Assembly (NCBI GenBank): GCA_964547855.1
Contig: CAZJPG010000010.1
Span: forward strand, 1-43,512
DNA: 43,512 nt
Direction: 5' to 3'
Source: JBAZHE01 sp964547855
Lineage (GTDB): Bacteria > Patescibacteriota > Patescibacteriia > Patescibacteriales > WJLG01
The notes under the pieces were generated by a model that ran no database searches, was not told the origin of the DNA, and saw only the letters and a program-made list of their open reading frames with translations. Shown one piece after another: positions 1 to 8,016 of the stretch (its first letter is position 1; each line of letters opens with the position of its first letter). The position numbers and the translations under genes were made by a program.

Positions 1-68
1 AGAACCCGGTCGAGGCCGTGGATTGGGATGCGGTCAGAGCTATCGCTTATTCTGGGGCGAAGAGATAG
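1..68 (+). CDS. C-terminal end of a secreted GRWP/YSGATR-domain protein (partial)
   Basis: Only the last 21 codons are inside the window, in the frame starting at position 3 and ending with TAG at 66-68. The reading ends DWDAVRAIAYSGAKR, almost the same as the end of the complete beta-helix protein at 6094-7923 (DWDVVRAIAYSGATR). It is therefore the tail of a paralogous secreted protein with the same C-terminal domain. A terminator follows directly. Nothing can be said about its N-terminal part. Confidence 0.8.
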   Translation, partial: NPVEAVDWDAVRAIAYSGAKR

Positions 69-92
69 ATATATAATATATATTAGTATAAT

Positions 93-119
93 AAAAAACC
101 GATTTTTAGTCGGTTTTTT
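93..119 (+). terminator. Intrinsic terminator after the partial secreted-protein gene
   Basis: The arms at 93-102 and 110-119 are perfect complements (AAAAAACCGA / TCGGTTTTTT) around a 7-nt loop, and the right arm supplies the T tract. It separates the partial gene from the ABC operon. Confidence 0.85.
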
Positions 120-163
120 ATTTAAAATAGGCAATAAATATAAGATAGTCACAGTTTTTAAGG

Positions 164-192
164 TTGACTTTTGTCGTCGCATTGTCTAAAAT
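164..192 (+). promoter_or_regulatory. Promoter of the ABC transporter operon
   Basis: TTGACT at 164-169 and TAAAAT at 187-192 are separated by 17 bp. The predicted start site near 199 leaves a leader of about 70 nt before the ATG at 271. That leader contains the AT-rich hairpin listed next. Confidence 0.7.
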
Positions 193-211
193 TACAGTAT
201 AAAGGGATTAC

Positions 212-248
212 AAGGGGGTGTTTAAATTAAAAAATTTAAATGCCCTTT
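212..248 (+). promoter_or_regulatory. Leader hairpin upstream of the ABC ATPase
   Basis: TTTAAATT at 221-228 pairs with AATTTAAA at 233-240. The stem continues outward, across a short mismatch, through an AAGGG/CCCTT pair. The hairpin lies in the 5' leader just before the A/G-rich segment at 254-260 that may act as ribosome binding site. There is no T tract, so it is probably an mRNA stability or translation element rather than a terminator. Confidence 0.5.
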
Positions 249-270
249 TATTTAAAAAGGTAAAGCGACT

Positions 271-1191
271 ATGATAGAAATCAAAAATCTTACCAAAAAG
301 ATCGGCGAGACGGTCATTTTGGACAATCTCAATTTTTCCGTTAGAAGAGGTGAGATTCTCGGCTTTCTTGGTCCTAATGGAGCAGGAAAGACAACGACCA
401 TGAAGATAGTCACTTCTTTTTGGTCTCCTGCATCAGGATCTGTCACTGTCGATGGTTTGGACGGGACCAACGATTCGATCAAAGTCAGGAAGAAGATCGG
501 TTATCTTCCTGAAACAGTGCCTTTGTATGAAGATATGAAGGTTGGTGAATATTTGAAATTCGTGGCCGATATGCGAGGCGCGTCTAAGCAGAGGATAGCA
601 GAAGTGGCTGATAGTTGCGGCATAACTAAAGTCATGGATAGACCGATAGATGAATTGTCGAAAGGATATCGTCAACGCGTCGGGCTGGCTCAAGCCATAA
701 TGGGAAATCCCGACGTGCTTATTTTGGACGAACCGACAACTGGTCTCGACCCGAATCAGATCGCTGAGATTCGCGAGTTGATTAAAAAAATCGGCAGTGA
801 AAAGACGGTTATTTTTTCCACTCACATTTTGGCTGAGGCCGGGGCTGTTTGCGATCGCATCATTATAATCAATAATGGTCGAATTGTCGGCGAGGGATCG
901 CCGGAGGAGCTGATTAAAAAGACTAAGGCCAAAGAATTGATATATGCCAAGATCAAAGGGGCTAAGGATAAAGTTCTATCAGTGGCCGAGAAGGTCGCTG
1001 GAGTATCCAAAGTCACTGCGATCAAAAACGAGGAAGAGGATGGTGTTATCAGCTACGAGATAGAATCGACCAATGGAACTGATATACGTTCTTCATTGAC
1101 TAGCGCTTTGTTCGGCGCCGGGTTGGAGATATTCGAAATCAGGAAATCGCAGGCTTCGCTCGAAGATGTTTTCAGAGAATTGACTAAATAA
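271..1191 (+). CDS. ABC transporter ATP-binding protein (GldA/CcmA-like)
   Basis: This 306-residue protein has the full ABC ATPase set: Walker A GPNGAGKTT at 34-42, the signature LSKGY at about 129-133, Walker B ILDEP at about 151-155 and the switch histidine in STHIL at about 185. A C-terminal extension of about 90 residues is typical of ATPases that drive ABC-2 type exporters. It is the first gene of an operon with the permease at 1211 and a GldG-like protein at 1956, the arrangement of Gld-type transporters known from Bacteroidetes gliding loci but widespread elsewhere. The exported substrate cannot be deduced. The ATG follows AAAAAGG at 254-260. Confidence 0.93.
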   Translation: MIEIKNLTKKIGETVILDNLNFSVRRGEILGFLGPNGAGKTTTMKIVTSFWSPASGSVTVDGLDGTNDSIKVRKKIGYLPETVPLYEDMKVGEYLKFVADMRGASKQRIAEVADSCGITKVMDRPIDELSKGYRQRVGLAQAIMGNPDVLILDEPTTGLDPNQIAEIRELIKKIGSEKTVIFSTHILAEAGAVCDRIIIINNGRIVGEGSPEELIKKTKAKELIYAKIKGAKDKVLSVAEKVAGVSKVTAIKNEEEDGVISYEIESTNGTDIRSSLTSALFGAGLEIFEIRKSQASLEDVFRELTK

Positions 1192-1210
1192 AATTTAAAT
1201 TCAATCGCAT

Positions 1211-1945
1211 ATGACTAAAAAAGAATACGTTCGGACAATCTGGACGCTTTTCAAGAAGGAACTCGGCGGTTATTTCAATTCTCCAATCGCTTATATCTTT
1301 ATCGCTGTTTTCCTAATAGCCGGTAACTGGCTCTTCTTCCAGAATTTTTTCCTTTATCAGCAGGCGAGTATGAGAAATTATTTTTCTCTCTTGCCTTGGG
1401 TTTTCTTATTTTTGTCTCCGGCTTTGACCATGAGGTTGTGGGCCGAAGAGAGGAAGGCTGGAACCATAGAATTTCTTTTGACTTTGCCGGTCACTAATTG
1501 GCAGGCGGTGCTGTCGAAGTTTTTTGGTGCGCTGTCTTTTATGTTCATCGCCTTGCTTTTGACTACGACGATCCCATTATCCATATCGTTCATGGGTAAA
1601 TTAGATTCAGGTGCTTTGATCGGCAGCTATCTTGGTTCCTTGTTTTTGGCTGGATCATATTTATCTCTCGGACTTTTCGTATCTTCTTTGACGAAGAATC
1701 AAATAGTCGCTTTTGTTTTGGGCTTGGTGTCTTGTTTCGCTTTCTTTGTCGTCGGGTATGAGTTCGTGGTCATTTCCGCTCCGGATTGGCTTTCTCCGAT
1801 ACTGGATTTCATCGGTTTAGGTAATCATTTTGAGAATATCTCCAAGGGGGTGGTCGACTCCAAGGATGTCATCTATTATCTTTCCTTTATCTTTTTCTTT
1901 CTATGGCTCAATGTCAGAGTGATCGAGAAAAGAGCTTGGAAATAA
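1211..1945 (+). CDS. ABC-2 type permease (GldF-like)
   Basis: This 244-residue protein has about six hydrophobic segments and the conserved early region FNSPIAYIF followed by a PALTMRLWAEERKAGTIEFL stretch, which is characteristic of ABC-2/GldF permeases. It starts 19 nt after the ATPase stop and is followed 10 nt later by the GldG-like gene, so the three are co-transcribed. It should form the membrane channel energised by the 271-1191 ATPase. The substrate is unknown. Confidence 0.9.
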   Translation: MTKKEYVRTIWTLFKKELGGYFNSPIAYIFIAVFLIAGNWLFFQNFFLYQQASMRNYFSLLPWVFLFLSPALTMRLWAEERKAGTIEFLLTLPVTNWQAVLSKFFGALSFMFIALLLTTTIPLSISFMGKLDSGALIGSYLGSLFLAGSYLSLGLFVSSLTKNQIVAFVLGLVSCFAFFVVGYEFVVISAPDWLSPILDFIGLGNHFENISKGVVDSKDVIYYLSFIFFFLWLNVRVIEKRAWK

Positions 1946-1955
1946 GGTTAAACAT

Positions 1956-3698
1956 ATGAGAACAACGAAAAAATTTGTCAAAAGGTTAAATGATTCTCTG
2001 ACGGTGCTCATAGTTTTGGGCATCATCATCACGGTCAATGTCCTTTCGTATTATAGTTCGATTCGTTTCGATATGACCGACAATGGCGATTACTCGGTCT
2101 CTCCGGTAACGAAGAGAATAGTCTCGAATTTAGATGACGTCATAACTATCAAAACTTATTTCAGCCGAAATTTGCCGGCTAAATATTTGAATTTGGAACA
2201 AGAAATATCCGACATGCTGGATGAATATTCTAACTATTCCAGTGGAAAGATAAGAATAGAGACGATAGACCCTTCCAAGCTTGAAGACCCAGTGCAAGAG
2301 CTCGGCAATAAAGGTATTCCTACTTTGCGATTCAATGTTTTAAGGAATGACTCTTTTCAGGTGGTCAATGGTTATTTGGGATTGATAGTCGAGTATGGCA
2401 GTGAAAATCAAGTGATCCCGGTGATAGATTCGACTAAGACGCTAGAGTACGAACTGACTATGGCTATAAAGAAGTTGACTGCCGATGGTCTACCGACTTT
2501 GGGTATTGTCACTTCCGGCGGCGACTCTAGTTTGCAAGGTATATCGCAGGCCACTGATCGGCTAAAACAGCTTTATCAAATAAAGACTATAGATCTTTCG
2601 GCACAGGAAGTGTCGAGCGATGTTTCGGCTTTGCTGGTGATCGGCTTAAATAAAAAAGTGGATGAAAAAGTGGCAAAGAAAATCGATTCTTTCGTCATGA
2701 GTGGCAAGCCAGTGATGTTTTTGCTAGATGGAGTTCTCGTAAATCCGCAGACTGGTGCGGTCAAAAACGATCTTGGGTTATCTGAACTTCTCTCTGCTTA
2801 TGGTGCCGATATTAAAAATGACTTGATCGCTGATGTGTCTAATGGACGAGCGTCATTTTCGGCTCCAGCCGCATCGTATTATCTTACTTACCAGATAAAC
2901 TATCCGCTTTGGCCTAAGGTTTTGCCGGAAAATATGGACAAAGACAACGTTATAGTCGCTGGTCTGTCTAGTATTATTATGCCTTGGACAAGCAGCCTCG
3001 AGCTGCATCCAGCCGAAGGGCGTAACATCGATGTTTTGGCTAAGACCACTGATAAGGCGATTTCTCAGGTCGATAGCTATAATCTTGAGCCTGACGGAGC
3101 GTTCGTTTCTGGAGCAGAGACCAAGCAATATGATTTGGCCGCTTTGATCACTGGTAAGGTGGAAAGTCCATTCGGGCAAGGACAAACAGACAATGCTAAG
3201 ATTATCGTAGTCGGCGACAGTGATTTCGTTAGTGATAATTTTTCCGGTCCGGCGTCTGACAATCTAACTTTCTTTCAGAATATCGTCGATAGCTTGGCAT
3301 TGGATTCTGATCTGATAAATATTCGTTCTAAGGGCGCTGTCGAAAGACCGATCAAGCCAATAAGCAATGTAGCTAAGGAAACGGTTCGATATCTTAATAT
3401 CCTTGGTCTTTCAGTTTTGGCTTTGATCTTTGGTTTTGTTCGTTATTTCCTTCGTCGTCGCAATAGACGTGGCGCCAATGTCAATGGACCATGGTTCAAA
3501 AGGTTCTTCGGTGGAATTGGGTCGCTGTTTTCAGGCATCGCTAAGGCCGTGAGCTCTAGATTGAAGAAAAAGAAAGACGAGCCACCTGTTAAGGCGGAAG
3601 AAGCCACCACACAGACCGTGGAGTCTCCGGCAGTGACGACCCCTGCCGATGGATCCAACGCGCAGACGAATATTGAAGATAGCGTTAAGAAGAATTAA
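1956..3698 (+). CDS. GldG-like ABC transporter auxiliary protein
   Basis: This 580-residue protein has an N-terminal transmembrane helix at about 17-33, a large extracytoplasmic domain and a second helix at about 473-492. A basic and low-complexity cytoplasmic tail rich in K, then T, A and P, follows. The region starting near RFDMTDNGDYSVSP and the KTYFSRNLP segment match the GldG/ABC_transp_aux family. Its operon position after an ABC ATPase and permease supports this. The family is thought to assist export or assembly at the cell surface. The lysine-rich tail of about 80 residues looks lineage-specific. Confidence 0.82.
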   Translation: MRTTKKFVKRLNDSLTVLIVLGIIITVNVLSYYSSIRFDMTDNGDYSVSPVTKRIVSNLDDVITIKTYFSRNLPAKYLNLEQEISDMLDEYSNYSSGKIRIETIDPSKLEDPVQELGNKGIPTLRFNVLRNDSFQVVNGYLGLIVEYGSENQVIPVIDSTKTLEYELTMAIKKLTADGLPTLGIVTSGGDSSLQGISQATDRLKQLYQIKTIDLSAQEVSSDVSALLVIGLNKKVDEKVAKKIDSFVMSGKPVMFLLDGVLVNPQTGAVKNDLGLSELLSAYGADIKNDLIADVSNGRASFSAPAASYYLTYQINYPLWPKVLPENMDKDNVIVAGLSSIIMPWTSSLELHPAEGRNIDVLAKTTDKAISQVDSYNLEPDGAFVSGAETKQYDLAALITGKVESPFGQGQTDNAKIIVVGDSDFVSDNFSGPASDNLTFFQNIVDSLALDSDLINIRSKGAVERPIKPISNVAKETVRYLNILGLSVLALIFGFVRYFLRRRNRRGANVNGPWFKRFFGGIGSLFSGIAKAVSSRLKKKKDEPPVKAEEATTQTVESPAVTTPADGSNAQTNIEDSVKKN

Positions 3699-3727
3699 AA
3701 ACCTTTCCATATTAAGCTTGTCAAATT

Positions 3728-4639
3728 ATGAACAAAAAGAATTTGATCTTAGGCGGCATCCTCTTAGTCTTAGTGGCTTTTACTTGGGCCTGGAATGGTC
3801 CAGTAAAGGATTGGCGCCGAAATAAGGGGGAAGAAAAGAATTTTCTGTCCGCCTTATCGCTGGACAAGGCCAGCAGTATAACTATCGATAGAGCCAGTAG
3901 CACTGTTACTTTGGAAAAAGATGGTGACCACTGGAAGGTCGGGGGAACTAAAGATTTTTACGTTAAGAAGAGCGTTGTCGACGAATTATCTTTTGCCTTG
4001 GACAAGGTCGCCAAAGGAAGCATCGAGTTAGTTAGCGCCAATAAAGATAAAAAGGGGGAATTCGGCGTTGATAATGGTATTAAAGTCAAGGTAGAAGAGG
4101 ATGGTAACCCGATCGAATTCGTTGTCGGCAATGCCACTGCTAATTATGACGGTTCTTACGTCTCTTATGCCGATACTGACAAGACTTGGAAAGTCGGTGT
4201 CGACCTGTCGGCCGTGCTTTCTCGCGGAGAGTGGCGCGATGACCAGATATTCTCTTTCTTTAAAGAAAGGGCCGCTAAGGTTCGCTTCCAGTATCCTAAT
4301 CGTCAATTCATAGTCGAGAAGAAAGAGAATAAATGGAATGGTACTTGGCCTGGTAAGGGTTTTAAGGTGACCGACGATAAAGTGGATGCTGTTTTGGCTG
4401 TTTTAGAGAGTCTGAAAGCGGCTAAGATACCAGAGCAGGATTTCAAGGCTTTTGGTTCGCCTGAAAAGAACGGCATAATAATTCAGGTCACTGGCGAGCA
4501 GTTGGATAATACTTTAATGATTGGCAACTGCACTAAGGATGGTTTCTGCTATGCTAAAACCGGGTCAAGTGATAATATTTACTTGATAACCAAGGAACAG
4601 CGTGATGCCTTGAATAAGCAGACCAGAGACTTGAGATAG
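3728..4639 (+). CDS. DUF4340-type extracytoplasmic protein
   Basis: This 303-residue protein has one N-terminal hydrophobic segment (LILGGILLVLVAFTWAW) and then a soluble region of repeated beta-rich units around V-x-LEKDGDHWKV and FIVEKKENKWNGTW. That pattern fits DUF4340, a family commonly found directly after GldG-like genes. It is the last gene of the ABC operon and runs into a terminator at 4658-4690. It is probably a membrane-anchored partner of the GldG-like protein. Its biochemical role is not known. Confidence 0.78.
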   Translation: MNKKNLILGGILLVLVAFTWAWNGPVKDWRRNKGEEKNFLSALSLDKASSITIDRASSTVTLEKDGDHWKVGGTKDFYVKKSVVDELSFALDKVAKGSIELVSANKDKKGEFGVDNGIKVKVEEDGNPIEFVVGNATANYDGSYVSYADTDKTWKVGVDLSAVLSRGEWRDDQIFSFFKERAAKVRFQYPNRQFIVEKKENKWNGTWPGKGFKVTDDKVDAVLAVLESLKAAKIPEQDFKAFGSPEKNGIIIQVTGEQLDNTLMIGNCTKDGFCYAKTGSSDNIYLITKEQRDALNKQTRDLR

Positions 4640-4657
4640 TTTTTGAAGATTAAGAAT

Positions 4658-4690
4658 AAAAAAAGACGGCTTTATGTGGCCGTCTTTTTT
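4658..4690. terminator. Bidirectional terminator between the ABC operon and uvrC
   Basis: GACGGC at 4665-4670 pairs with GCCGTC at 4679-4684 around an 8-nt loop. A-rich sequence on the left and T-rich sequence on the right give a U tract for either direction. It lies between two converging genes. Confidence 0.9.
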
Positions 4691-4698
4691 GTATCGAA

Positions 4699-6015
4699 TT
4701 ACTTTTTTAGCATTCTTTTGATTTTTCTTTCGCGATGAAAGCCGATAGCGAAACGGTGGGCTTCGTCGCGAACTCGTTTTACTACATGCAAGGCCGGGGA
4801 GGCGAGAGGAAGTTTTAATGGGTCTTTTTGTCCGGGGAAGAATATTTTATCGGGTGCTTTGGCGCTACGCAGGCCTTCGCCTTTGGAGATCGACAATATT
4901 TGAATGTCGAGTTTTAATTTTTTTAAGACGGATAGTCCAGCGTTAAGTTGCCCTTTACCGCCGTCGATGACTATTAAGTCTGGAGCTGGCCACCCTTGTT
5001 CGTTTTGATTTGGGAGATGCTTAAACCTTCTTTCTAGAACTTCTTTAAGCATGCCGGTGTCGTCACCCTTTGTTGATCTCTTACTGTCGTCTTTTTTTAT
5101 TTTGAATTTTCTATATTCAGATTTATTTGGTTCGCCATCTGAAAAAACCACCATCGAACCCACAGCTTCTTGGCCGAAGATATTGGAGATGTCATAGCCC
5201 TCTATGCGTTTCGGGGTCTTGGGCAGCCCCAGGATCTTAGCTAATTCTATGACATCGGCAGAATATTTTTCGTGTATCGATATAACATTGGAGTGGGCCA
5301 AAACTTTACGCAGATTCAATAGGCGGTATTTCATGGTTGACACCTCTTGAAGTAGAATCTCATCATTATTGTCTTTCAACTTTTTTTCGTAACCCTTAAT
5401 TATCAATTCGTAATTTTTTTCTATATCTTTCCTTCTTCCCTCTAAAAATGCCTCTATCTCAGCAATTATCTTTTTATATTCAGCCTGGTCGCTAGGGGCC
5501 CCGTAAAGCTCTGGATAACGACGCGATCTTAGGTCACTAGTTCTGCTGGTCGGCATGGTTATGAATTTGCCATAGGGCCAGACGCGCGAGATTATTTTGA
5601 TCGTTTCTCTTACGGCCGTAGCTGAAACAAAAGGCCCGAAGTATCGTCCCTCTTTGTCGATTTGGCGAGTCGCTATGACTCGTGGCCATTCGTCGTTGGT
5701 CACTTTGATATAGACATGTCTTTTATCGTCGCGCAGGACTACGTTGAACGGAGGTTGAAATTTTTTTATTAAGTTGGCTTCAAGTAAAAGAGCTTCTATT
5801 TCGCTTCCGACCTCTGTCCATTCTATCTTTGCTACCTTTTCGACCATGGCGCGTTTAGCTGGGGTGTGTTTTGCGCTCTCTCGCCAATATGAAAGTACCC
5901 GTTTGCGCAGGTTGGCGGCTTTGCCGACATAGAGAATAGCGCCGTCTTTATCGTAGTAACGGTAACAGCCCGGTGTTTCTGGTATCGGCAGTTTTTTTAC
6001 TTTTTCTTGGTCCAT
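4699..6015 (-). CDS. uvrC: Excinuclease ABC subunit C, short form
   Basis: This 438-residue protein carries the GIY-YIG nuclease near its start (GCYRYY, then ILYVGKAANLRKR). A UVR-like segment (MKYRLLNLRKVL) and an RNase H-like C-terminal nuclease region (GYDISN, LIVIDGGKGQLNAG, VRDEAHRFAIGFHR) follow. It makes the dual incision in nucleotide excision repair with UvrA and UvrB. It ends at KRMLKK, so the usual C-terminal tandem helix-hairpin-helix domain is absent; full-length UvrC is around 600 residues. I chose the ATG at 6013-6015 over an in-frame upstream TTG at 6049-6051 because that TTG lies in a good -35 element and the protein from the ATG begins as UvrC normally does. Confidence 0.93.
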   Translation of the reverse strand: MDQEKVKKLPIPETPGCYRYYDKDGAILYVGKAANLRKRVLSYWRESAKHTPAKRAMVEKVAKIEWTEVGSEIEALLLEANLIKKFQPPFNVVLRDDKRHVYIKVTNDEWPRVIATRQIDKEGRYFGPFVSATAVRETIKIISRVWPYGKFITMPTSRTSDLRSRRYPELYGAPSDQAEYKKIIAEIEAFLEGRRKDIEKNYELIIKGYEKKLKDNNDEILLQEVSTMKYRLLNLRKVLAHSNVISIHEKYSADVIELAKILGLPKTPKRIEGYDISNIFGQEAVGSMVVFSDGEPNKSEYRKFKIKKDDSKRSTKGDDTGMLKEVLERRFKHLPNQNEQGWPAPDLIVIDGGKGQLNAGLSVLKKLKLDIQILSISKGEGLRSAKAPDKIFFPGQKDPLKLPLASPALHVVKRVRDEAHRFAIGFHRERKIKRMLKK

Positions 6016-6022
6016 ATAAGCA

Positions 6023-6051
6023 ATAATAGTTCGACTGCCCGCAAAAAACAA
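6023..6051 (-). promoter_or_regulatory. uvrC promoter, leaderless configuration
   Basis: On the minus strand TTGTTT (6051-6046) and TATTAT (6028-6023) are spaced by 17 bp. Only 7 nt separate the -10 from the ATG, so the transcript should start at or within a base or two of the start codon. Confidence 0.65.
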
Positions 6052-6058
6052 GTTAAGG

Positions 6059-6087
6059 TTGTTTTTTCACCCAAAAAAAGGTAAGAT
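6059..6087 (+). promoter_or_regulatory. Promoter of the beta-helix protein, leaderless configuration
   Basis: TTGTTT at 6059-6064 and TAAGAT at 6082-6087 are spaced by 17 bp, with the ATG only 6 nt beyond the -10. It lies back-to-back with the uvrC promoter, the two -35 boxes being 7 bp apart. Confidence 0.65.
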
Positions 6088-6093
6088 AGTGAT

Positions 6094-7923
6094 ATGAAAA
6101 GACACAATATTTTAGCTTTTTTTCTAATATTTTCCGCTTCTTTGGGTGGATTTTTCCCTATTCATGATACTCAGGCCGCTTCGACCAGAGTGACCAACGC
6201 TGCTGGGCTTACGGCGGCTGTGGCTCAAGCTGTTCCTGGGGACGTCATTACTTTAGCGCCTGGCGAATATAAAATATCCTATCTTAATCTTAAGAATAAA
6301 AGCGGCACAGCTGCTGCCTGGATAACGATCAAGGGCGAGAATGGAGCTGTTGTTAAGGGTACTGCCTCTAATTCTAATATCATAGAATTAGAAAATTCTA
6401 ACTATGTAAGATTGGAGAATTTAGAGATAACCTCTGGTTCTTCGGCTGATGATATAGCTGGCATAAAGATTGGTGGAGCGAAGACGACGAATATCGAAAT
6501 GAACAAACTAAATATTCACGATGTCACTGGCAATGGCGTCTCTGTTTTTGCTACCGAAGCGTCCAACATCGTTTTGACCTCTTCGCAGGTAGCGAATTGC
6601 GGTGATAGCGGGGTCTATTGGGGTTATCCTGGGAAGAGCGTCGTCCATGATTCGTCTATAACGGATAATTACATCCATCATTGTCCTAAAACAGCATCTA
6701 ATAATTATCATTATGGAATTCAGATAAAGGGAGGTGATTATAGAGTAGATGTCTCTCGCAACATACTTCACGATGTCGGCTCCGATCAGGCCTCTGGAGT
6801 AGCTGTCTATTATGGCCGCAAAGCCTTGAAAGGTGATTCGTCCGCGGATATGAGCACTGTTTCGGATAATATTGTTTGGAACTGCCGCAATGAGTGTTTG
6901 ACCGTAATGTCCGATGCTAATATCCAAAGGAATATGGTCTTCTCGGGAAAATACGGCATTAACGCCCAGAATTATTCTGACGAATCATTTTCCGGCAAGA
7001 GCGCCATCGAGAATTTGATCATAGCTGACAACGTGGCTATGCATTGCACGACAGCCAATTTTAATTTTATAGGTTTCTCCACGGCCGATGCCGGCACAGT
7101 GTCTTTAGTTGGCAATGCTTCATATCAAAAAGAGGAGAGTAGGTCGGCTTTTTCCGGAACGATAGGTAGTATCAATTCCAGTAACAATATATATTTCGGC
7201 CAGTCGAGTTTGAATAAGGGTGGTATATTAGAATTGAATTCAGATAAATTCGTTGACAAGATCGGGGCCATAAATAGTCCCAATATTGAGCTTTACCCAT
7301 CTTTGGCCGATGCGATGGCTTCGGCGCTAAAAGGCTTGGGGGCCGCTCCTGCTCCAGTCAAAGAGGATATAAACACCGTCGCCTTGCGCGAGGCTCAACT
7401 TATAATGTCACAGACCGCCATGGCTTCTTTGGATGCGGCCCATAAGAATGTTTACGATAAATTGACCTCTAAGGAAAAGAATTTAGACGAGAATTTTAAG
7501 AAGTATTTATCCTTCTTCATCTACCCAGGAACCGACTCTACTCGCGCCTTGGGCGGAGGAGAGCGCGGTGGAGTGGTCAATTCCTTTAAAAGTGCCTATG
7601 GCCGTTGGCCATCGTCTTTAGAGGACTGGAAGGATGTGATCAAGATCGGCAATGGCCGTTGGCCATCTCAGAATAGTCCGACAGCTGAGGCTGAGGCCAA
7701 GAAAATGTTCAAGAAAGTTTGGTTACGCGAGGCCAATATGAATCAGCCTAATGATAACGCGGCCGTTACAGTCATTACCTATGGCTTGCGTATGGCCACT
7801 CGTCGCCCAGAAAGCGAGAAGGCCGCTATTATAACTTTTAAGAAGATATTCAAATATTCGCCGACTTCGGCCCGTGATTGGGATGTGGTTCGCGCCATCG
7901 CTTATTCTGGTGCTACAAGATAA
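6094..7923 (+). CDS. Secreted right-handed parallel beta-helix protein with GRWP/YSGATR C-terminal domain
   Basis: This 609-residue protein has a signal peptide (hydrophobic to about residue 28, ending DTQAAS). Residues of about 32-380 carry short repeats of the parallel beta-helix type, in the style of polysaccharide lyases (AVPGDVITLAPGEY, then N-x-V-x-LENLEI and similar rungs). No lyase active site can be assigned with confidence. The last 170 or so residues form a separate helical domain with repeated motifs YGRWPSSLEDW, NGRWPSQ and ARDWDVVRAIAYSGATR. The partial protein at 1-68 ends in the same way. It is probably a cell-surface or secreted protein whose C-terminal domain handles attachment or sorting; that role is inference. 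Confidence 0.8.
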   Translation: MKRHNILAFFLIFSASLGGFFPIHDTQAASTRVTNAAGLTAAVAQAVPGDVITLAPGEYKISYLNLKNKSGTAAAWITIKGENGAVVKGTASNSNIIELENSNYVRLENLEITSGSSADDIAGIKIGGAKTTNIEMNKLNIHDVTGNGVSVFATEASNIVLTSSQVANCGDSGVYWGYPGKSVVHDSSITDNYIHHCPKTASNNYHYGIQIKGGDYRVDVSRNILHDVGSDQASGVAVYYGRKALKGDSSADMSTVSDNIVWNCRNECLTVMSDANIQRNMVFSGKYGINAQNYSDESFSGKSAIENLIIADNVAMHCTTANFNFIGFSTADAGTVSLVGNASYQKEESRSAFSGTIGSINSSNNIYFGQSSLNKGGILELNSDKFVDKIGAINSPNIELYPSLADAMASALKGLGAAPAPVKEDINTVALREAQLIMSQTAMASLDAAHKNVYDKLTSKEKNLDENFKKYLSFFIYPGTDSTRALGGGERGGVVNSFKSAYGRWPSSLEDWKDVIKIGNGRWPSQNSPTAEAEAKKMFKKVWLREANMNQPNDNAAVTVITYGLRMATRRPESEKAAIITFKKIFKYSPTSARDWDVVRAIAYSGATR

Positions 7924-7940
7924 TTTGATGTTTTTATTTA

Positions 7941-7970
7941 AAAATAAGCCTTAAAATGGCTTATTTTTTT
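7941..7970 (+). terminator. Terminator after the beta-helix gene
   Basis: AAAATAAGCC at 7941-7950 pairs with GGCTTATTTT at 7958-7967 around a 7-nt loop and is followed by more T residues. Confidence 0.85.
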
Positions 7971-7972
7971 GT

Positions 7973-8001
7973 TTGCAAAATAGCTATTTTTAAGATAGAA
8001 T
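7973..8001 (+). promoter_or_regulatory. Promoter of the helicase-nuclease gene
   Basis: TTGCAA at 7973-7978 and TAGAAT at 7996-8001 are spaced by 17 bp. The ATG at 8017 lies 15 nt past the -10, leaving a leader of about 8-9 nt with no Shine-Dalgarno sequence. Confidence 0.6.
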
Positions 8002-8016
8002 TAATATATAAATAAT

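Noticed and set aside
212..248. Similarity of the ABC-operon leader palindrome to the AT-rich stretch before the rpsA leader (about 16589-16609)
   Set aside because: Both contain GGGTGTTTAAA-like and AATTTAAATG-like pieces in inverted orientation, but the match is short and AT-rich and could be chance.
6016..6051. TTG start for uvrC
   Set aside because: This codon forms part of the -35 box, and the predicted transcript starts about 35 nt downstream of it.
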